64,000 nucleotides of DNA, from contig OX030962.1 in the NCBI GenBank assembly GCA_943735955.1, positions 4,288,239-4,352,238 of the forward strand, in the 5' to 3' direction. Below the pieces are notes generated by a model that saw only the letters and a program-made list of their open reading frames with translations, searched no databases and was not told the origin of the DNA. Shown piece by piece: positions 21,704 to 50,544 of the stretch. The position numbers were made by a program, and so were the translations under genes. Position 1 is the first letter of the stretch; each line of letters opens with the position of its first letter. This stretch comes from Piscicola geometra (Eukaryota > Annelida > Clitellata > Hirudinida > Piscicolidae).

Positions 21704-22290
21704 GCACTCTCTCTCTTTCTATCTGTCTCCACCTGTCTGTCTCCCTATCTGTCTGTTTCTCTATCTGTCTGTTTCTCTATCTGTCTGTTTCTCTATCTGT
21801 CTGTTTCTCTATCTGTCTGTTTCTCTATCTGTCTGTTTCTCTATCTGTCTGTTTCTCTATCTGTCTTTTTCTCTATCTGTCTGTTTCTCTACCTGTCTAT
21901 CTATTTGTCTCTCTCTGTCTGTTTCTCTATCTGTCTTTTTCTCTATCTGTCTGTTTCTCTATCTGTCTTTTTCTCTATCTGTCTGTTTCTCTACCTGTCT
22001 ATCTATTTGTCTCTCTCTGTCTGTTTCTCTATCTGTCTTTTTCTCTATCTGTCTGTTTCTCTACCTGTCTATCTATTTGTCTCTCTCTGTTTGTTTCTCT
22101 ATCTGTCTTTTTCTCTATCTGTCTGTTTCTCTACCTGTCTATCTATTTGTCTCTCTCTGTCTGTTTCTCTATCTTTGTCTATCTATTTGTCTCTCTCTAC
22201 CTCTTCGTTTTTTGTCTCCTCCTATCTCTCTCTCTGTCTTCTAACGCTATCTCCTTCTCTGTCTCTCTTTATTTTTCTATCTAGACATGC
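21704..22290. repeat. CTGTCTGTTTCTCTAT higher-order repeat
   Basis: The 16-bp unit CTGTCTGTTTCTCTAT (variant CTGTCTTTTTCTCTAT) is arrayed; a longer period, about 110 bp and ending CTACCTGTCTATCTATTTGT, recurs at least four times from about 21890. Leu/Ser/Cys-rich open frames in three phases are artefacts. Confidence 0.9.
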
Positions 22291-22534
22291 CTAGCAATTA
22301 CGCCTGATCGTTACCACTTGTTTATAAACGCAGACAGGGTTCAGTGGGTGTGACGAGTGAGGCGTTATCGAACACATGAACACACATGTGTCTCGATGCA
22401 CATGTGTGTTTGTGTGTTTGCTTGGGATGGTGTTTTGAGGGAGATTATTGGTTATGTAGTTAAGAGGGTTGAAATAGAAAAGAACGTTTATTAGGTGTTG
22501 ATTGTCTAAGATTAAAAAGTGAGTGTGTGTGGAC

Positions 22535-24066
22535 TAGAGGTCGGACATGGACGCTTTTTCATTCCCGGTTCCGTCCCGTTCCCGAAATTTGATTTCCCGT
22601 CCCGTCCCGTTCCCGATGGGACATCAGAATTTTGATTCCCGTCCCGTCCCATTCCCGAAATTTGTTTTCCCGTCCCGTCCCGTCCCGTTCCCGATGGAAC
22701 ATCAGAATTTTGATTCCCGTCCCGTCCCGTTCCCGCAACTCGATTCCCGGTCCCGACTCGTTCCCGAAACTTTTTGTTTTTTATTCATTTTCGCTGCCGT
22801 TTTCACTGGTCCCAAACTTTCTAGTTCTAACATTTCTTCAAATTTATTATTTGAAAGTCAAAAAATATTTCTTTTAATCAAATAAAAAAACACTTTTTAA
22901 ATTTCAAATATTTATCGAAATGAAAGTTAGTAATTGATTTTGAGTATTTCAATCAAGTCTTTATTGCTTTTCACACAGGTTAAACCGTTAAGAGTTTCAG
23001 CTTTCAAATTAAAAGATTTTGGGTATGAAATTAAACGACCACATATTGAAAAATTCCGTTCACAGGAAATATACCTTGCAGATAAACTAAACAAAATTTT
23101 GGCTACTTCTTTTAGTATTTGAAAATTGCGCATTTTACTCAAATAAAATAAAACATCTTTATAATCTTCAACTTTCTTCGTTCATTATTATTAATTCTTC
23201 AATAATGTTAAAAATATGCTTTTTGACAACATTCTTATTTTCCACAACTGCAAATATAAAATCATTCGTATAATTTGATAGTATAATAATTTTATTATAA
23301 TTTTTACGTTATAAAAACAAACATAATAGGTCTAAATAACCATCTTTTTTTTTCTCAACGGCACTGCAGCTTGGTCTGGCTGTACAAAATAGAATTAAAT
23401 TTTCTCTAATGAAAGTCTTGGTATTTATTTCTTTTCTATCCCAAACTTTTTTCCTATTATTCTTTCATACTGGGGATGCAACAGACATGCTGCCATATGA
23501 GTAAGATCAATGGGCATCTTTTCTTTCGTCGAAATGATCAACTGAGCAATCATTTGGAAATTAATCATTCAAATTCAAATTATTAATTTATAAAATGAAA
23601 ATAATATAACTGATCATTTTGATTTCATCTGACAAGTTTTCATCATCACCCAGTTGTTCTAATTTTCCTAATATTTGGACTCAGCATAACAACTTCAAAT
23701 GTAGTGTTGGAGATTTTGACATTGGCAATGGTGGCTTCGTTATACATTTCTATTGCATTTAATACTTATTTTAAGTACGGAGTATCGATGAGATAAAGAT
23801 TTCCATACTTAGAAGTTTGCTGAAAAATTTTAAAGAATTCAATTCCAATAACTGTTATTCCCATTTTTCCCGTTCCCGATTTAAAAGTTGATTCCCTTTC
23901 CCATCTTTTCCCGTTCCCGATTTGAATGTTGATTCCCGTTCCCGTTCCCGTCCCAGAAACCTATTCCCGGTTCCCGACTTTTCCCGTCCCGAAATTAATT
24001 TTCATTCCCGTTCCCGCGGGAGTCCCGCGGGTACCCGGTCAGATCGGGTACCCGGTCCGACCTCTA
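22535..24066 (-). mobile_element. hAT element (family 2) with CCCGTTCCCG subterminal repeats
   Basis: Termini TAGAGGTCGGAC and the complement GTCCGACCTCTA. Flanks GTGTGGAC (22527-22534) and GTTTGGAC (24067-24074) match at 7 of 8 bases, an 8-bp duplication typical of hAT. Both subterminal regions consist of TTCCCGTCCCGTCCCG-like repeats. A minus-strand transposase scrap is at 22927-23142. The centre is AT-rich. Confidence 0.82.
22927..23142 (-). pseudogene. hAT C-terminal dimerisation domain remnant (family 2)
   Basis: The frame reads ILKEVAKILFSLSARYISCE, then RNFSICGRLISYPKS and LTCVKSNKDL. This is the 'SxxSERxFSxxG' block that ends hAT transposases. The upstream catalytic core was not found as an open frame in this copy. 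Confidence 0.7.
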
Positions 24067-24184
24067 GTTTGGACCAAAAAGCTTTTTATAAACACACACA
24101 CATATAAATACATACAATACTTAAAAAGAACACACTACAAGAATAGAAAGAGCAATAACTACACAAATGAACATTCAATAAAGG

Positions 24185-24763
<579 letters not shown>

Positions 24764-24779
24764 ATGGGAACCCTGCTGT

Positions 24780-25430
24780 CCTCTGAGAACAGTCGAAGCG
24801 TTGCACTCAAAGCTTTCAACTCATTATTCTCAATGACAATCCACTTCAGGGGTGTTGATGATGATCATAGAGATGGTAGCAAAAGTGAGCACATTTAAGA
24901 AAATAGTTAATTTCTTTATCCGTTAATCTTTTAACCAACACATTAATTTTTTTATGCGTTATTCAGTTGAATTATACGGCACATCACTATATTTATAGTT
25001 AATCTAGTTAATTGACATCCTAATTATTATTTTTAATTAGCTTAAAAATGAAAACTTACATTAATCCTAACTATTTGCCGATTATTATATTATCTGATCG
25101 AGTAGCGCTTCAAGCAAGTATGTAAACTAACAATTCGTCTGCCCGGTGTCTTCCTAAAGATGGAATTCTTGCTGGAGTTAAGCATTTTGATCATCTTCAC
25201 GGACGTGACAAACTCTCAACGAGAAGTGGCAGCATTTCAGCTATGAACAACCCCACAATCCGCTGAGTCCCAGGACTCTTAGGATGAAAGACAGATAGAA
25301 ACAAGAATAATGCCCACATGTACACAAAGACGAAAAACCGTTTACAAGCGAGTTGTAAACGCCAACCGGAATGTGTAATGCACATTTTGTACACATTGTG
25401 CATCCGTTATGTCCTCAAGGACGTTTTCAA
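24780..25430. other. Spacer with a doubtful signal-peptide-like mini-ORF
   Basis: At 25160-25246 the plus strand encodes MEFLLELSILIIFTDVTNSQ plus eight residues and a stop, which looks like a secretion signal. The local sequence to about 25430 is less AT-rich than its surroundings. It could be a first exon, but no splice donor or partner exon is convincing. Nothing else was recognised. Confidence 0.25.
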
Positions 25431-25431
25431 T

Positions 25432-25572
25432 GTTACAATGTTATAAAGGTGTTACAATCTTATCAAAGTGTTACAATGTTATCAAAGTGTTACAATGTTA
25501 TCAAAGTGTTACAATGTTATCAAAGTGTTACAATGTTATAAAGGTGTTACAATCTTATCAAAGTGTTACATA
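25432..25572. repeat. 19-bp minisatellite (GTTACAATGTTATCAAAGT), about 7 units
   Basis: Units differ mainly at ATCAAAG versus ATAAAGG, and AATG versus AATC; the first and last pairs share the rarer variants. Confidence 0.9.
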
Positions 25573-25672
25573 CATGATGTGGTGATGGTGGTGGTCAAGT
25601 CAATATGATGACGCTGCTTAGCACTTCAATTAGTCTATTACGTCATCAAATGTCGTGGCACGGAATGAGGTA

Positions 25673-25790
25673 GTGTTGATGATGATGATGATGATGATTA
25701 TGATGATAATGATGATGATGACGATGATAATGATGGAGAAGAAGAAGAAGATGATGATGAGGAAGATGATGATGATGATGAGGATGATGA
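25673..25790. repeat. (GAT)n/(GAA)n tract
   Basis: Imperfect purine-rich triplets. Between here and 26366 nothing is recognised except the likely 3' flank of the coiled-coil gene. Confidence 0.8.
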
Positions 25791-26366
25791 ATTCATAATA
25801 GCGGTATTGATAATGATAACAAAAAGAGTGTTATTGTTTGAATGGCACGAGATATACAAACATTTAGAAGACTAGGAAGGAATGATCAGCACTTGCATGC
25901 ACTTATCTCCATGACAACACGCCGCTCAAAGATTATAAATGTCTTCAAGGTTACTGACACTCTCATTTATTATCGTCTGTCTTTTTTACATTTGAAAATA
26001 TTTAATATTTGAAAAATATTATTAAATCATCAATGTTGATGTAATTTCATTAACTCACGATTTGAAACTGAAAAAAATGCGAAAATGCAAAAATTTGGTG
26101 CATTTTAAGTGAAGACGAAAATATCTTTTTTGAAAATTATTGAAAGGTAGCATCTAAGAACGCATCGGTCGCCATGGCCACCAATCACGTGGTAGATACT
26201 CACGTGAACATGCATCTCTAGCAGGGATTAGTGAAGGGTGGCTGGGTGTAGAGGGTGGCTGGGTGATGTAGAAGGTAGATAAAAAATGGGTAGAAGTGCA
26301 AGATATATAAAAATAAGATGATGGTAAAGAAAAATATATAGATGGAGGAGAAGTCCATGCCTTCTC

Positions 26367-32506
<6,140 letters not shown>

Positions 32507-32515
32507 CTGGTGCCA

Positions 32516-32640
32516 GAAGTAGTAGTAGTAGTAGTTTTAATAATAATAATAATAATAATGCTAATAATAATAATAATAATGCTAATAATAATAATAATGC
32601 TAATAATAATGCTAATAAGAATAATGGTGGTGGTGGTTTC
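32516..32640. repeat. (AGT)n then (AAT)n with GCT interruptions
   Basis: TAATAATAATGC blocks shorten progressively from about 20 bp to 12 bp; the tract begins at the acceptor of the exon at 32411-32506. Confidence 0.9.
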
Positions 32641-32676
32641 ATTAGTGGTGGCAGTGGTCGTAGATTGATGAAATAA

Positions 32677-33270
32677 GGTGGATGGAATGAGGTGGATGGA
32701 ATGAGGTGGATGGAATGAGGTGGATGGAATGAGGTGGATGGAATGAGGTGGATGGAATGAGGTGGATGGAATGAGGTGGATGGAATGAGGTGGATGGAAT
32801 GAGGTGGATGGAATGAGGTGGATGGAATGAGGTGGATGGAATGAGGTGGATGGAATGAGGTGGATGGAATGAGGTGGATGGAATGAGGTGGATGGAATGA
32901 GGTGGATGGAATGAGGTGGATGGAATGAGGTGGATGGAATGAGGTGGATGGAATGAGGTGGATGGAATGAGGTGGATGGAATGAGGTGGATGGAATGAGG
33001 TGGATGGAATGAGGTGGATGGAATGAGGTGGATGGAATGAGGTGGATGGAATGAGGTGGATGGAATGAGGTGGATGGAATGAGGTGGATGGAATGAAATG
33101 GATGGAATGAGGTGGATGGAATGAGGTGGATGGAATGAAGTGGATGGAATGAGGTGGATGGAATGAGGTGGATGGAATGAGGTGGATGGAATGAGGTGGA
33201 TGGAATGAGGTGGATGGAATGAGGTGGATGGAATGAGGTGGATGGAATGAGGTGGATGGAATGAGGTGGA
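32677..33270. repeat. 14-bp minisatellite (GGTGGATGGAATGA), about 42 units
   Basis: Nearly identical units; two units with AAATGG or AAGTGG in place of AGGTGG occur near 33095 and 33137. The Ile/Pro/Ser/Phe-His open frame on the minus strand is an artefact. Confidence 0.95.
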
Positions 33271-33346
33271 TGGTATGAAACGAGTTGATGGATGGATGAG
33301 AGAGCATAGATTGATTGATATGTGGATGAGTTTACAAATCAGAAGC

Positions 33347-43671
<10,325 letters not shown>

Positions 43672-43704
43672 TTCACTAAGAACTATTGGTAAGATGGTCG
43701 CTGA

Positions 43705-45137
43705 TTAGTTTAGTTTAGGGAGTTAAAACCACGCAGATCTTTTGACCTCTATAATGGTTATAAAAATAAAAAAAAAAATATATATATATTTATTTTTATG
43801 TATTTGAATTATTTTTTACTATTATGTCATAGTCGCACTTATAGTTGTACATCATGGGATGGTTTTCCCAGTATTTATCTAATTTTCTTTTAAATTTATC
43901 TGTATCTTCAGCTTTTACGATCTCATCAGGCATGCTATTCCAGACTGTTACCACTCTATGAGTATAAAAAAATTTTCTTGTATTCTTTTGGCACTGTTTT
44001 TTGGATAATTGTAGTGAATTACCTCTTGATTGCCTTGTATTAAGTATGAAAATATCTCCCGTTATTTTACTATCATATTTATTATTAAGTATTTTATAGG
44101 TTTCGATCATGTCCCCTCGAAGTCTTCGGTATTTTAATGTTGGTAACTTAATTACTTTAAGTCTATCGTTGTACGTCTTGTCTTTTAGTCCAGGTAGCAT
44201 TTTTGTAGCCCTCCTTTGTACACCTTCTATGCAATCAATCTGATTCTTCAACGAAGGACTCTACACACTGCTAAGATATTCTAGATGGGGCCTAACTATA
44301 CCTTTGAATAATAATCTAAATGTTTTTATATCAATAAATTTAAACGTTCTTCTTATTAGCCCTAATAATTGGTTAGCTTTATTTACTTGTTTTTGTATGT
44401 GAATATGGAATTTTAAATTCTTGTCTATAATTACACCAAGGTCTTTTTCATACTCTATACTTTCTAAAACTACCTGACTTCCTTCATAATCCTGCATAGA
44501 ATAAACTCTTTCTTCCTTTTTATTTCTGTATAACTGCAATAGTTTACATTTATGCGGATGAAGTCTCAGGTCCCATTGTACACTCCATTCCACTACTTTG
44601 TTTATATCTTCTTGTAGCTTTGTTTGGTCCTCTATTTCATTAATTTGTTGATATATTTTACAATCATCAGCGTACATAAATATATTTGAACTCACTCTCT
44701 CTGGCAGATCGTTGATAAATAAAACAAATAATAATGGACCCAAGACTGATCCTTGGGGAATGCCACTTTTTACTTTTACCCATTGTGATTTAACACCATT
44801 AACATTAACCCTCTGTACCCTATCATTTAGAAAATTACTTATCCACTTTATAACCAATTCCATAATTTTCTAATTTATATATTAATTTTTTATGCGGTAC
44901 CTTATCAAATGCTTTCATAAAATCAGTGTAAATAACATCGATTACCCCTCCTTTGTCTAAGATACTAGTCCAATTATCCATTACCATTAGTAGTTGTAAT
45001 GAAGTCGACCGTCCTCCAATAAAACCATATTGTCTTTTGCTAAATAAATCATTTAAATTCATATGTTGTTCTATTCTTTTTCTTATTACTTTTTTCATTA
45101 TTTTACAGGTTATACTAGTTAAACTGATAATTTCGCT
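43705..45137 (-). mobile_element. 5'-truncated CR1-like LINE with RT and 3' UTR
   Basis: Minus-strand reverse transcriptase blocks: SLTSITCKIMKKVIRKRI, YGFIGGRSTSLQLL, YTDFMKAFDKVPHKKL (44835-45137); GIPQGSVLGPLLFVLFINDL and MYADDCKIYQQI (44261-44863); and the C-terminal IEGVQRRATKMLPGLKDKTY, RRLRGDMIETYKIL (43796-44251). Two frameshifts join the blocks, near 44850 and 44255. The 3' UTR shares AGGGAGTT and CGCAGATCTTTTGACCTCTA with the copy at 51088-51710 and ends in AGTTT repeats. The 5' end stops abruptly within RT domain 1, where the plus-strand LINE region begins. Confidence 0.85.
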
Positions 45138-45404
45138 CAGTCATTTTTGCGTTTATTTCGTTAATAAAGTGTCGTGTAGTTGAGAAATTCGGATTTTGTT
45201 TTGCGGTTTAGTCAGGAGAGTTTATTAATATTTCTAAAACTCATAATTTCATTCTTTTATTAGAGTATTTAAACTTAATTTTCATATCTCGTGGTTCTAC
45301 CTGTGCTTGGTTTCAACTCAACTGACCTACCTGTGTTTATTATAATTAATTACTATAATTAATTATTATAATAGATATAGTTTGTTATAATTAATCATTT
45401 TATA

Positions 45405-46151
45405 GTGCTTATTATGTCGAAGTGCTACAGGTGCAACAAGGGAGCCAAAGATGGCTTGATGTGTTGCATGTGTAATACAATTATGCATGGTAAATGTATT
45501 GGTTTGTCAGATGATTTTATTCATTCTTTGAGTTCAATCAGGAACCTAAAGGTCTTTTGTGATGAGTGCTTACGCAACGCAGAAAGTTTAAAATCGTCAG
45601 TAAAAATTGATGACCTATCGGTCGATGTGAAAAAGTTGATAGATTTAAATGCATCAACTGTGAAGGAAATAAATGATTTGAAAAAACTTGTAAGTGAATA
45701 TGGCAAGGGAATTGATGACATTACTTCTGCTGATAAGTTGATTGAGGGATCAGTTAAAAAATTAAAAAAGGAAATGAGTGTCTCTTGGGCCTCGATTGTT
45801 GGCAGAGAGATTAAAAAGAATGCTGATGGGGTTAATCCAAACAAACGAGGTAGAACTTCAACATCAGAACAAGAGCTTCTTCCACATATCCCCAACAATA
45901 ACTCTACTGAGAACAGTAATACTGTAGGTTCTAATAAACCTCAACAGGGAATAAACCGTAACAGGGTATTTGGCACGGGAGTCAATTGTTCATTAAAGGC
46001 GTCCAAAGTAATAGAAAAGAAAATTACATATTACGTAGGAAACGTTGGCATATGCAATAAAAGTTTAATTGAAGAACATTTGAAATCGAACGACATTACT
46101 TTTAGCCATTGCTTTCCAGTTTTGCGGAAAAGAAATTCAGAAGTTATTTAA
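45405..46151 (+). CDS. LINE ORF1 protein with PHD-type zinc finger
   Basis: ORF1 proteins of CR1/Jockey-type LINEs bind element RNA and help form the ribonucleoprotein. The N-terminus is a Cys/His-rich finger (MSKCYRCNKGAK, CCMCNTIMHGKCIGL, FCDECL at residues 4-55) with PHD-like spacing. A short coiled-coil-like region follows (KEINDLKKLVSEYGKG), then a basic stretch (NPNKRGRTS). A frameshift near 46130 probably ends it early, since the next frame (46109-46348) continues the same protein with a helical, charged end. The start is chosen at MLIMSK; the second Met is equally likely. Confidence 0.6.
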   Translation: MLIMSKCYRCNKGAKDGLMCCMCNTIMHGKCIGLSDDFIHSLSSIRNLKVFCDECLRNAESLKSSVKIDDLSVDVKKLIDLNASTVKEINDLKKLVSEYGKGIDDITSADKLIEGSVKKLKKEMSVSWASIVGREIKKNADGVNPNKRGRTSTSEQELLPHIPNNNSTENSNTVGSNKPQQGINRNRVFGTGVNCSLKASKVIEKKITYYVGNVGICNKSLIEEHLKSNDITFSHCFPVLRKRNSEVI

Positions 46152-46304
46152 TCGACCAAACAGTAGAATCAACAGCCTTTAAGATAATTTTGCCAATAAA
46201 AGAGCTGAATAAACTAAAAAATCCGGACATATGGCCCAAGTACACGTTTCTTCGTGAATGGGACTTTTCGTTGACTAAAGAGAAAAAAACCACAGAGGGG
46301 AACA

Positions 46305-49300
46305 ATGTGCAAAAATCAACAACCAACAACCATGGCGACAACAAATAGTTTCAACAACGATTCTGAAGAAGATAACGTCAGCAATAGTAGCAACAACATA
46401 ATATACATTGATAATAACACTGATAATGGAATCAATTTTTATGGCAATTCTGATACTTTCCTCAATGATATTGATCCAGATGAAAACTTTCTACAAAATG
46501 TCAATATTGACTGTCCTCTTCTGCTGCCGGAGAGAGTTGATCAATTCATTGAAGCAGATAGTTTTTCAATTATTCATATCAACAGTAGGAGTATAATTAA
46601 TAAAATGACTGAAATAGGTACTTTAATTGAATGTTGTAATAATAAATTTAACTTGGTTGCTATTACTGAAACTTGGTTGCGCGATAAAAATGTTAATTTA
46701 ATTGATTTGCCTGACTTTCACTTTGTTTTCAAAAATTGTGTTGATTGTACTGGCGGTGGTGTAGGTTTGTTTATTAACAAACGCTTTAAATATGTCACTA
46801 GAGATGATTTGTTTTATTTATCTCCAACTTTTGAACTACTAGTGGTTGAAATTTTTATTAATAATGTTTCTAGTTGCTTAATATATGTTTTATATCGTCC
46901 TCCGAATTCTGATCCTATGTTATTCTTAAACGATTTAACTACCCTATTAATAAAAATAAAATTCTGTTCCTCTAAACTTATATATTTCATTGGTGATTTC
47001 AATATTGACCTATTAAATTATGATTATAAAAATATTTCTGCTCAATTTGTAAACTTATTTCATTCATTTAATTTTGTTCCCTTAATTTCTATTCCAACAC
47101 GTGTTTCTAATACTAAATCTTCCTTAATTGATAATATTTTCACTAACAATCTGATAACACATAATTCCGGTGTTATCTGCTCATCCTTGTCTGACCATTT
47201 CCTGTGTTTACATCTTTTAAGGTATCTTTCGAAGTTAATTTATCTGATCATAATACTAAATCTTTTAGTTACAATCGTCACAACATTGCTAAGTTGAACA
47301 ATTACTTTGCGAATTTTGACTGGAATCCGCTTTTGGATTGTTCAGACACTGACACTGCATTTGAATTATTTATCAATATTTTTAAGCAGGCTGTTTCACA
47401 ATTTTGTTTAGCTACTCATAAACCTACTCGCAAGAAAAAACCCTGGATTTCCCAGGGTTTAATCATTTCGTCTGTCACCAAGAATAGACTTTATAAGAGG
47501 TTTTTACGGTCTAAATCATTATCTGACGAATTTTTATATAAGAATTACAAAAATATTTTTGTTAATCTATGTAGAATTTCTGAGAATATGTATTATAATG
47601 AGCAATTTAATAAAAATAGACACAGTGGCAAACGCACCTGGGATTTATTAAAATCATGTATGGGTATGAAAAATACTCAGTCCTATAATATTATGGTTGA
47701 TAACCAATTGATTAAAGACGACTCTACTTTGTGCAATCTTTTTAACAATTATTTTTCAAGTTTTGTAAACTATAGTCATCTATCTAATACTGAAAATTCA
47801 AGTAATGGTTTTGCTAAATATCTCGATGTTAATATTTCAAACAGTTTTGCTTTATTTCATTGTTCCTCGGTTGACATTATAGATGCCGTTAAAAATTTTA
47901 AAAATTCTTATAGTTCAGGTGATGATTGTTTTTCTAACTTTTTATTGAAAAAAACTGTTTATCATATTTTGGTTCCTTTACAACATTTAATAAATTTGTC
48001 GTTCAACAATGGGTATTTCCCTAGATGCTTGAAAATGTCTAAAGTTATACCTTTGTTCAAATCTGGTGATAAGCATATTATTAGTAATTACCGACCTATA
48101 TCTATTATTTCTAGTTTATCTAAACTTATTGAGAAAATTATTTATAATAGACTTCCTTATTTTTTAAATTCTAATAACATTTTCTGTGCAAATCAATATG
48201 GTTTTCGTCCTAAACAGTCTACTCAATTTGCTATTGTTGATGTAATAAATTGTGTTTCTCTTGCACTCGAATCAAAAAAATTTTCTATTGGTGTTTTTAT
48301 TGATCTCTGTAAGGCTTTCGATTCTTTAGACCATACGATTTTATTATATAAGTTATCCAGATATGGTGTTAGGGGAAAAGCTTATAATTGGTTTTATTCT
48401 TATTTACACGAACGTTATCAATATGTATGTATTAACAATTCTATGTTTTCTATTTAACTGACTTCTATTGCTTCAGGTGTTCCTCAAGGTTCTATTCTGG
48501 GTACTTTATTGTTTAATATTTTTATTAATGATTTTATTAACTCATCTGTTTTTTTAAAATTTGTGCTCTTTGCAGACGATACTACTCTTCTTTTTTCACA
48601 CACTAACTTTGATTTATTAGTATCTATTATCAACGAAGAATTAATTCATGTTTATGATTGGGTTGTTTCTAACAACCTAAGAATTAACCTGGACAAAACT
48701 TTGTTTATTTTTTTTGGTCCTAAAATTCGTACAGATGTCTATCATCCAACTATATTGCTAAATAATTTATTGATTAAAAGAGTAAACTCTATAAATTTTT
48801 TAGGTGTTGTTATCTCTGATAACTTAAAGTGGTTAAATCATATTAGGTACATATCTAACAAATTATCAAAAATCTAGGTATCATTTATCGTTTTAGATTC
48901 AAGTTTCCTATATTTATCTTAATGACTTTATATAATTCCCTTATTTTGCCTTACTTAACTTATTGCATTCCTGTCTGGGGTCGTAGCTCTAAATCAAATC
49001 TTCATTTATTAAGTCTAAGTCAAAACTTTTTTCTGCGTATTTTGTTTAAATTAAATAGGTTCGATCACATTAGTAATTATTATAGCATGGCAAAAATTTT
49101 AAATATAAATCAACTACACATTGTTTTTTCCTTGATTCTCTTCTATAAAATTTATAAATTAAATTACTGTCAATTAATCTATAATCAAATTATAACATGT
49201 AGTAACCATAGTACTAGGCCTTTAAGATATAATTTTGATTTCTATTTTAATAAACCTGGATCAAATTTTTTTATTAATTCCGTTCTATACTCAATGATGC

Positions 49301-49401
49301 ATTACTGGGATAGATTGCCAATACATGCTAAAAATTCATTGTCACTAGGTTCATATAAGGTTATAATTTACAAGTTAATTAATTCAAATTTCTTTGCGTA
49401 A
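46305..49401 (+). pseudogene. LINE ORF2: AP endonuclease and reverse transcriptase
   Basis: ORF2 nicks the target and primes reverse transcription. Endonuclease (46560-47210): IIHINSRSIINKM, AITETWLRD, LIYVLYRPPNSDP, YFIGDFNIDL, LIDNIFTNNL and SLSDHFL. Reverse transcriptase (about 47990-48880): MSKVIPLFKSGDKHIISNYR, PISIISSLSKLIEK, YGFRPKQSTQFAI, FIDLCKAFDSLDH, SGVPQGSILGTLLFNIFIND and the catalytic FADDTTLL. C-terminal thumb and tail: SLILPYLTYCIPVWG and following. Frames switch near 47210 and 48880, and an in-frame stop at 48458 lies between RT motifs A and B, so this copy cannot make full ORF2. Confidence 0.88.
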
Positions 49402-49500
49402 TAGTTTTCTATTTGTCTATTCATATATAAATGTTATATTGACCAATCAGTCTAATAAAAATCTATTATAAATCTGGGTACTTTTACTTTTATATTTTTA

Positions 49501-49700
49501 NNNNNNNNNNNNNNNNNNNNNNNNNNNNNNNNNNNNNNNNNNNNNNNNNNNNNNNNNNNNNNNNNNNNNNNNNNNNNNNNNNNNNNNNNNNNNNNNNNNN
49601 NNNNNNNNNNNNNNNNNNNNNNNNNNNNNNNNNNNNNNNNNNNNNNNNNNNNNNNNNNNNNNNNNNNNNNNNNNNNNNNNNNNNNNNNNNNNNNNNNNNN
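49501..49700. other. Assembly gap (200 N)
   Basis: A run of exactly 200 N, so the size is probably conventional. It sits between the 3' end of the LINE and the right part of a hAT element. Confidence 1.
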
Positions 49701-49929
49701 AAACATATATTTTTATATAAATTATTCATTTGCATATTATGGCATACTTTCAAATTTATTTAATTTTCGTTTTGAAAATAATTATAGTTTTTATTTCAGT
49801 TTCGTTTTGGAAATAATTATAGTTTTTATTTTCGTTTTGAAAATAAAGTTAGTTTTTATTTTCGTTTTCGTGGATCGATTATTCAGAATTGTCGTTTTTG
49901 TTTTCGTTTTCGTTACGAAAATAACACTG
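49701..49929 (-). mobile_element. Right end of hAT family 1 (copy C)
   Basis: The sequence matches about 7755-7991 of copy B, ending with TTACGAAAATAACACTG. The left part of the element is lost in the gap. The following 8 bp, 49930-49937, are ATGGCCAC, identical to the duplication left of copy B at 4972-4979. Confidence 0.88.
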
Positions 49930-49937
49930 ATGGCCAC

Positions 49938-50544
49938 TACCAAAGTTTTATTTACTTATTCATTTAAGCTCCACCCCTTAACTATAATAAAAACATTTGA
50001 TGCACTATCTTTTACGTGAAATACTTAATAATTGGTAAAATAGAATATTTTAAATTTATAAGAAATTTGTGACCATATTACTAGTAAAACATTTTGTACA
50101 AATTTTAAAATATTATGTGAAATTGTTCAATAAAAAAGTTGTGGCATAATATTGGTCAGAGCACTAAAAGTCATAGGCAATATTTAAAGTATTTTATTTT
50201 GCCTATTAGCATTACCGTTTTTAACCATACAGCTATTTAAACATTGGAAAGTTGTCTCTAATAATTTTTATGCTTGTGTGTATGTGCATTTTATGTTTGG
50301 TGGGCCAATCAAATGCATCCATACTAATCAACGCTGGGCCAATCAAATTATATGAGTATATGTTTGTATATGAAGGTGTATGAGTATGTGAAGGTGGGGG
50401 TCTCCAAGCGCGGAGATCCAAAAATACTTTTGAACTAATTTCAACTATTAAAAAAATTAAGATGGTCTTATGAGACTTTAATTAAGTATTATTATTATGA
50501 ATGAAATACTTGAAAAAAATTAATGAAAATATTTAATCAATTAA
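49938..50544. other. AT-rich spacer, nothing recognised
   Basis: GGGCCAATCAAAT occurs twice in direct order (about 50302 and 50337). No coding signal or termini. Confidence 0.4.

Larger units (their letters stand above)
45180..49490 (+). mobile_element. Near-full-length CR1-like LINE, lightly damaged
   Basis: Plus-strand order 5' UTR, ORF1 (45405-46151), ORF2 (46305-49401), short 3' UTR, up to the N-gap. ORF2 breaks are few: a frameshift near 47210, a stop codon at 48458, a frameshift near 48880, so the copy is young. The 3' end (about 49490) runs into the assembly gap and the tail is not visible. Confidence 0.85.

Noticed and set aside
21634..22294. Leu/Ser/Cys/Tyr-rich membrane-like ORFs of about 200 codons
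   Set aside because: They occur in all three plus frames of a CTGT/CTAT repeat, so the hydrophobic pattern is a composition effect.
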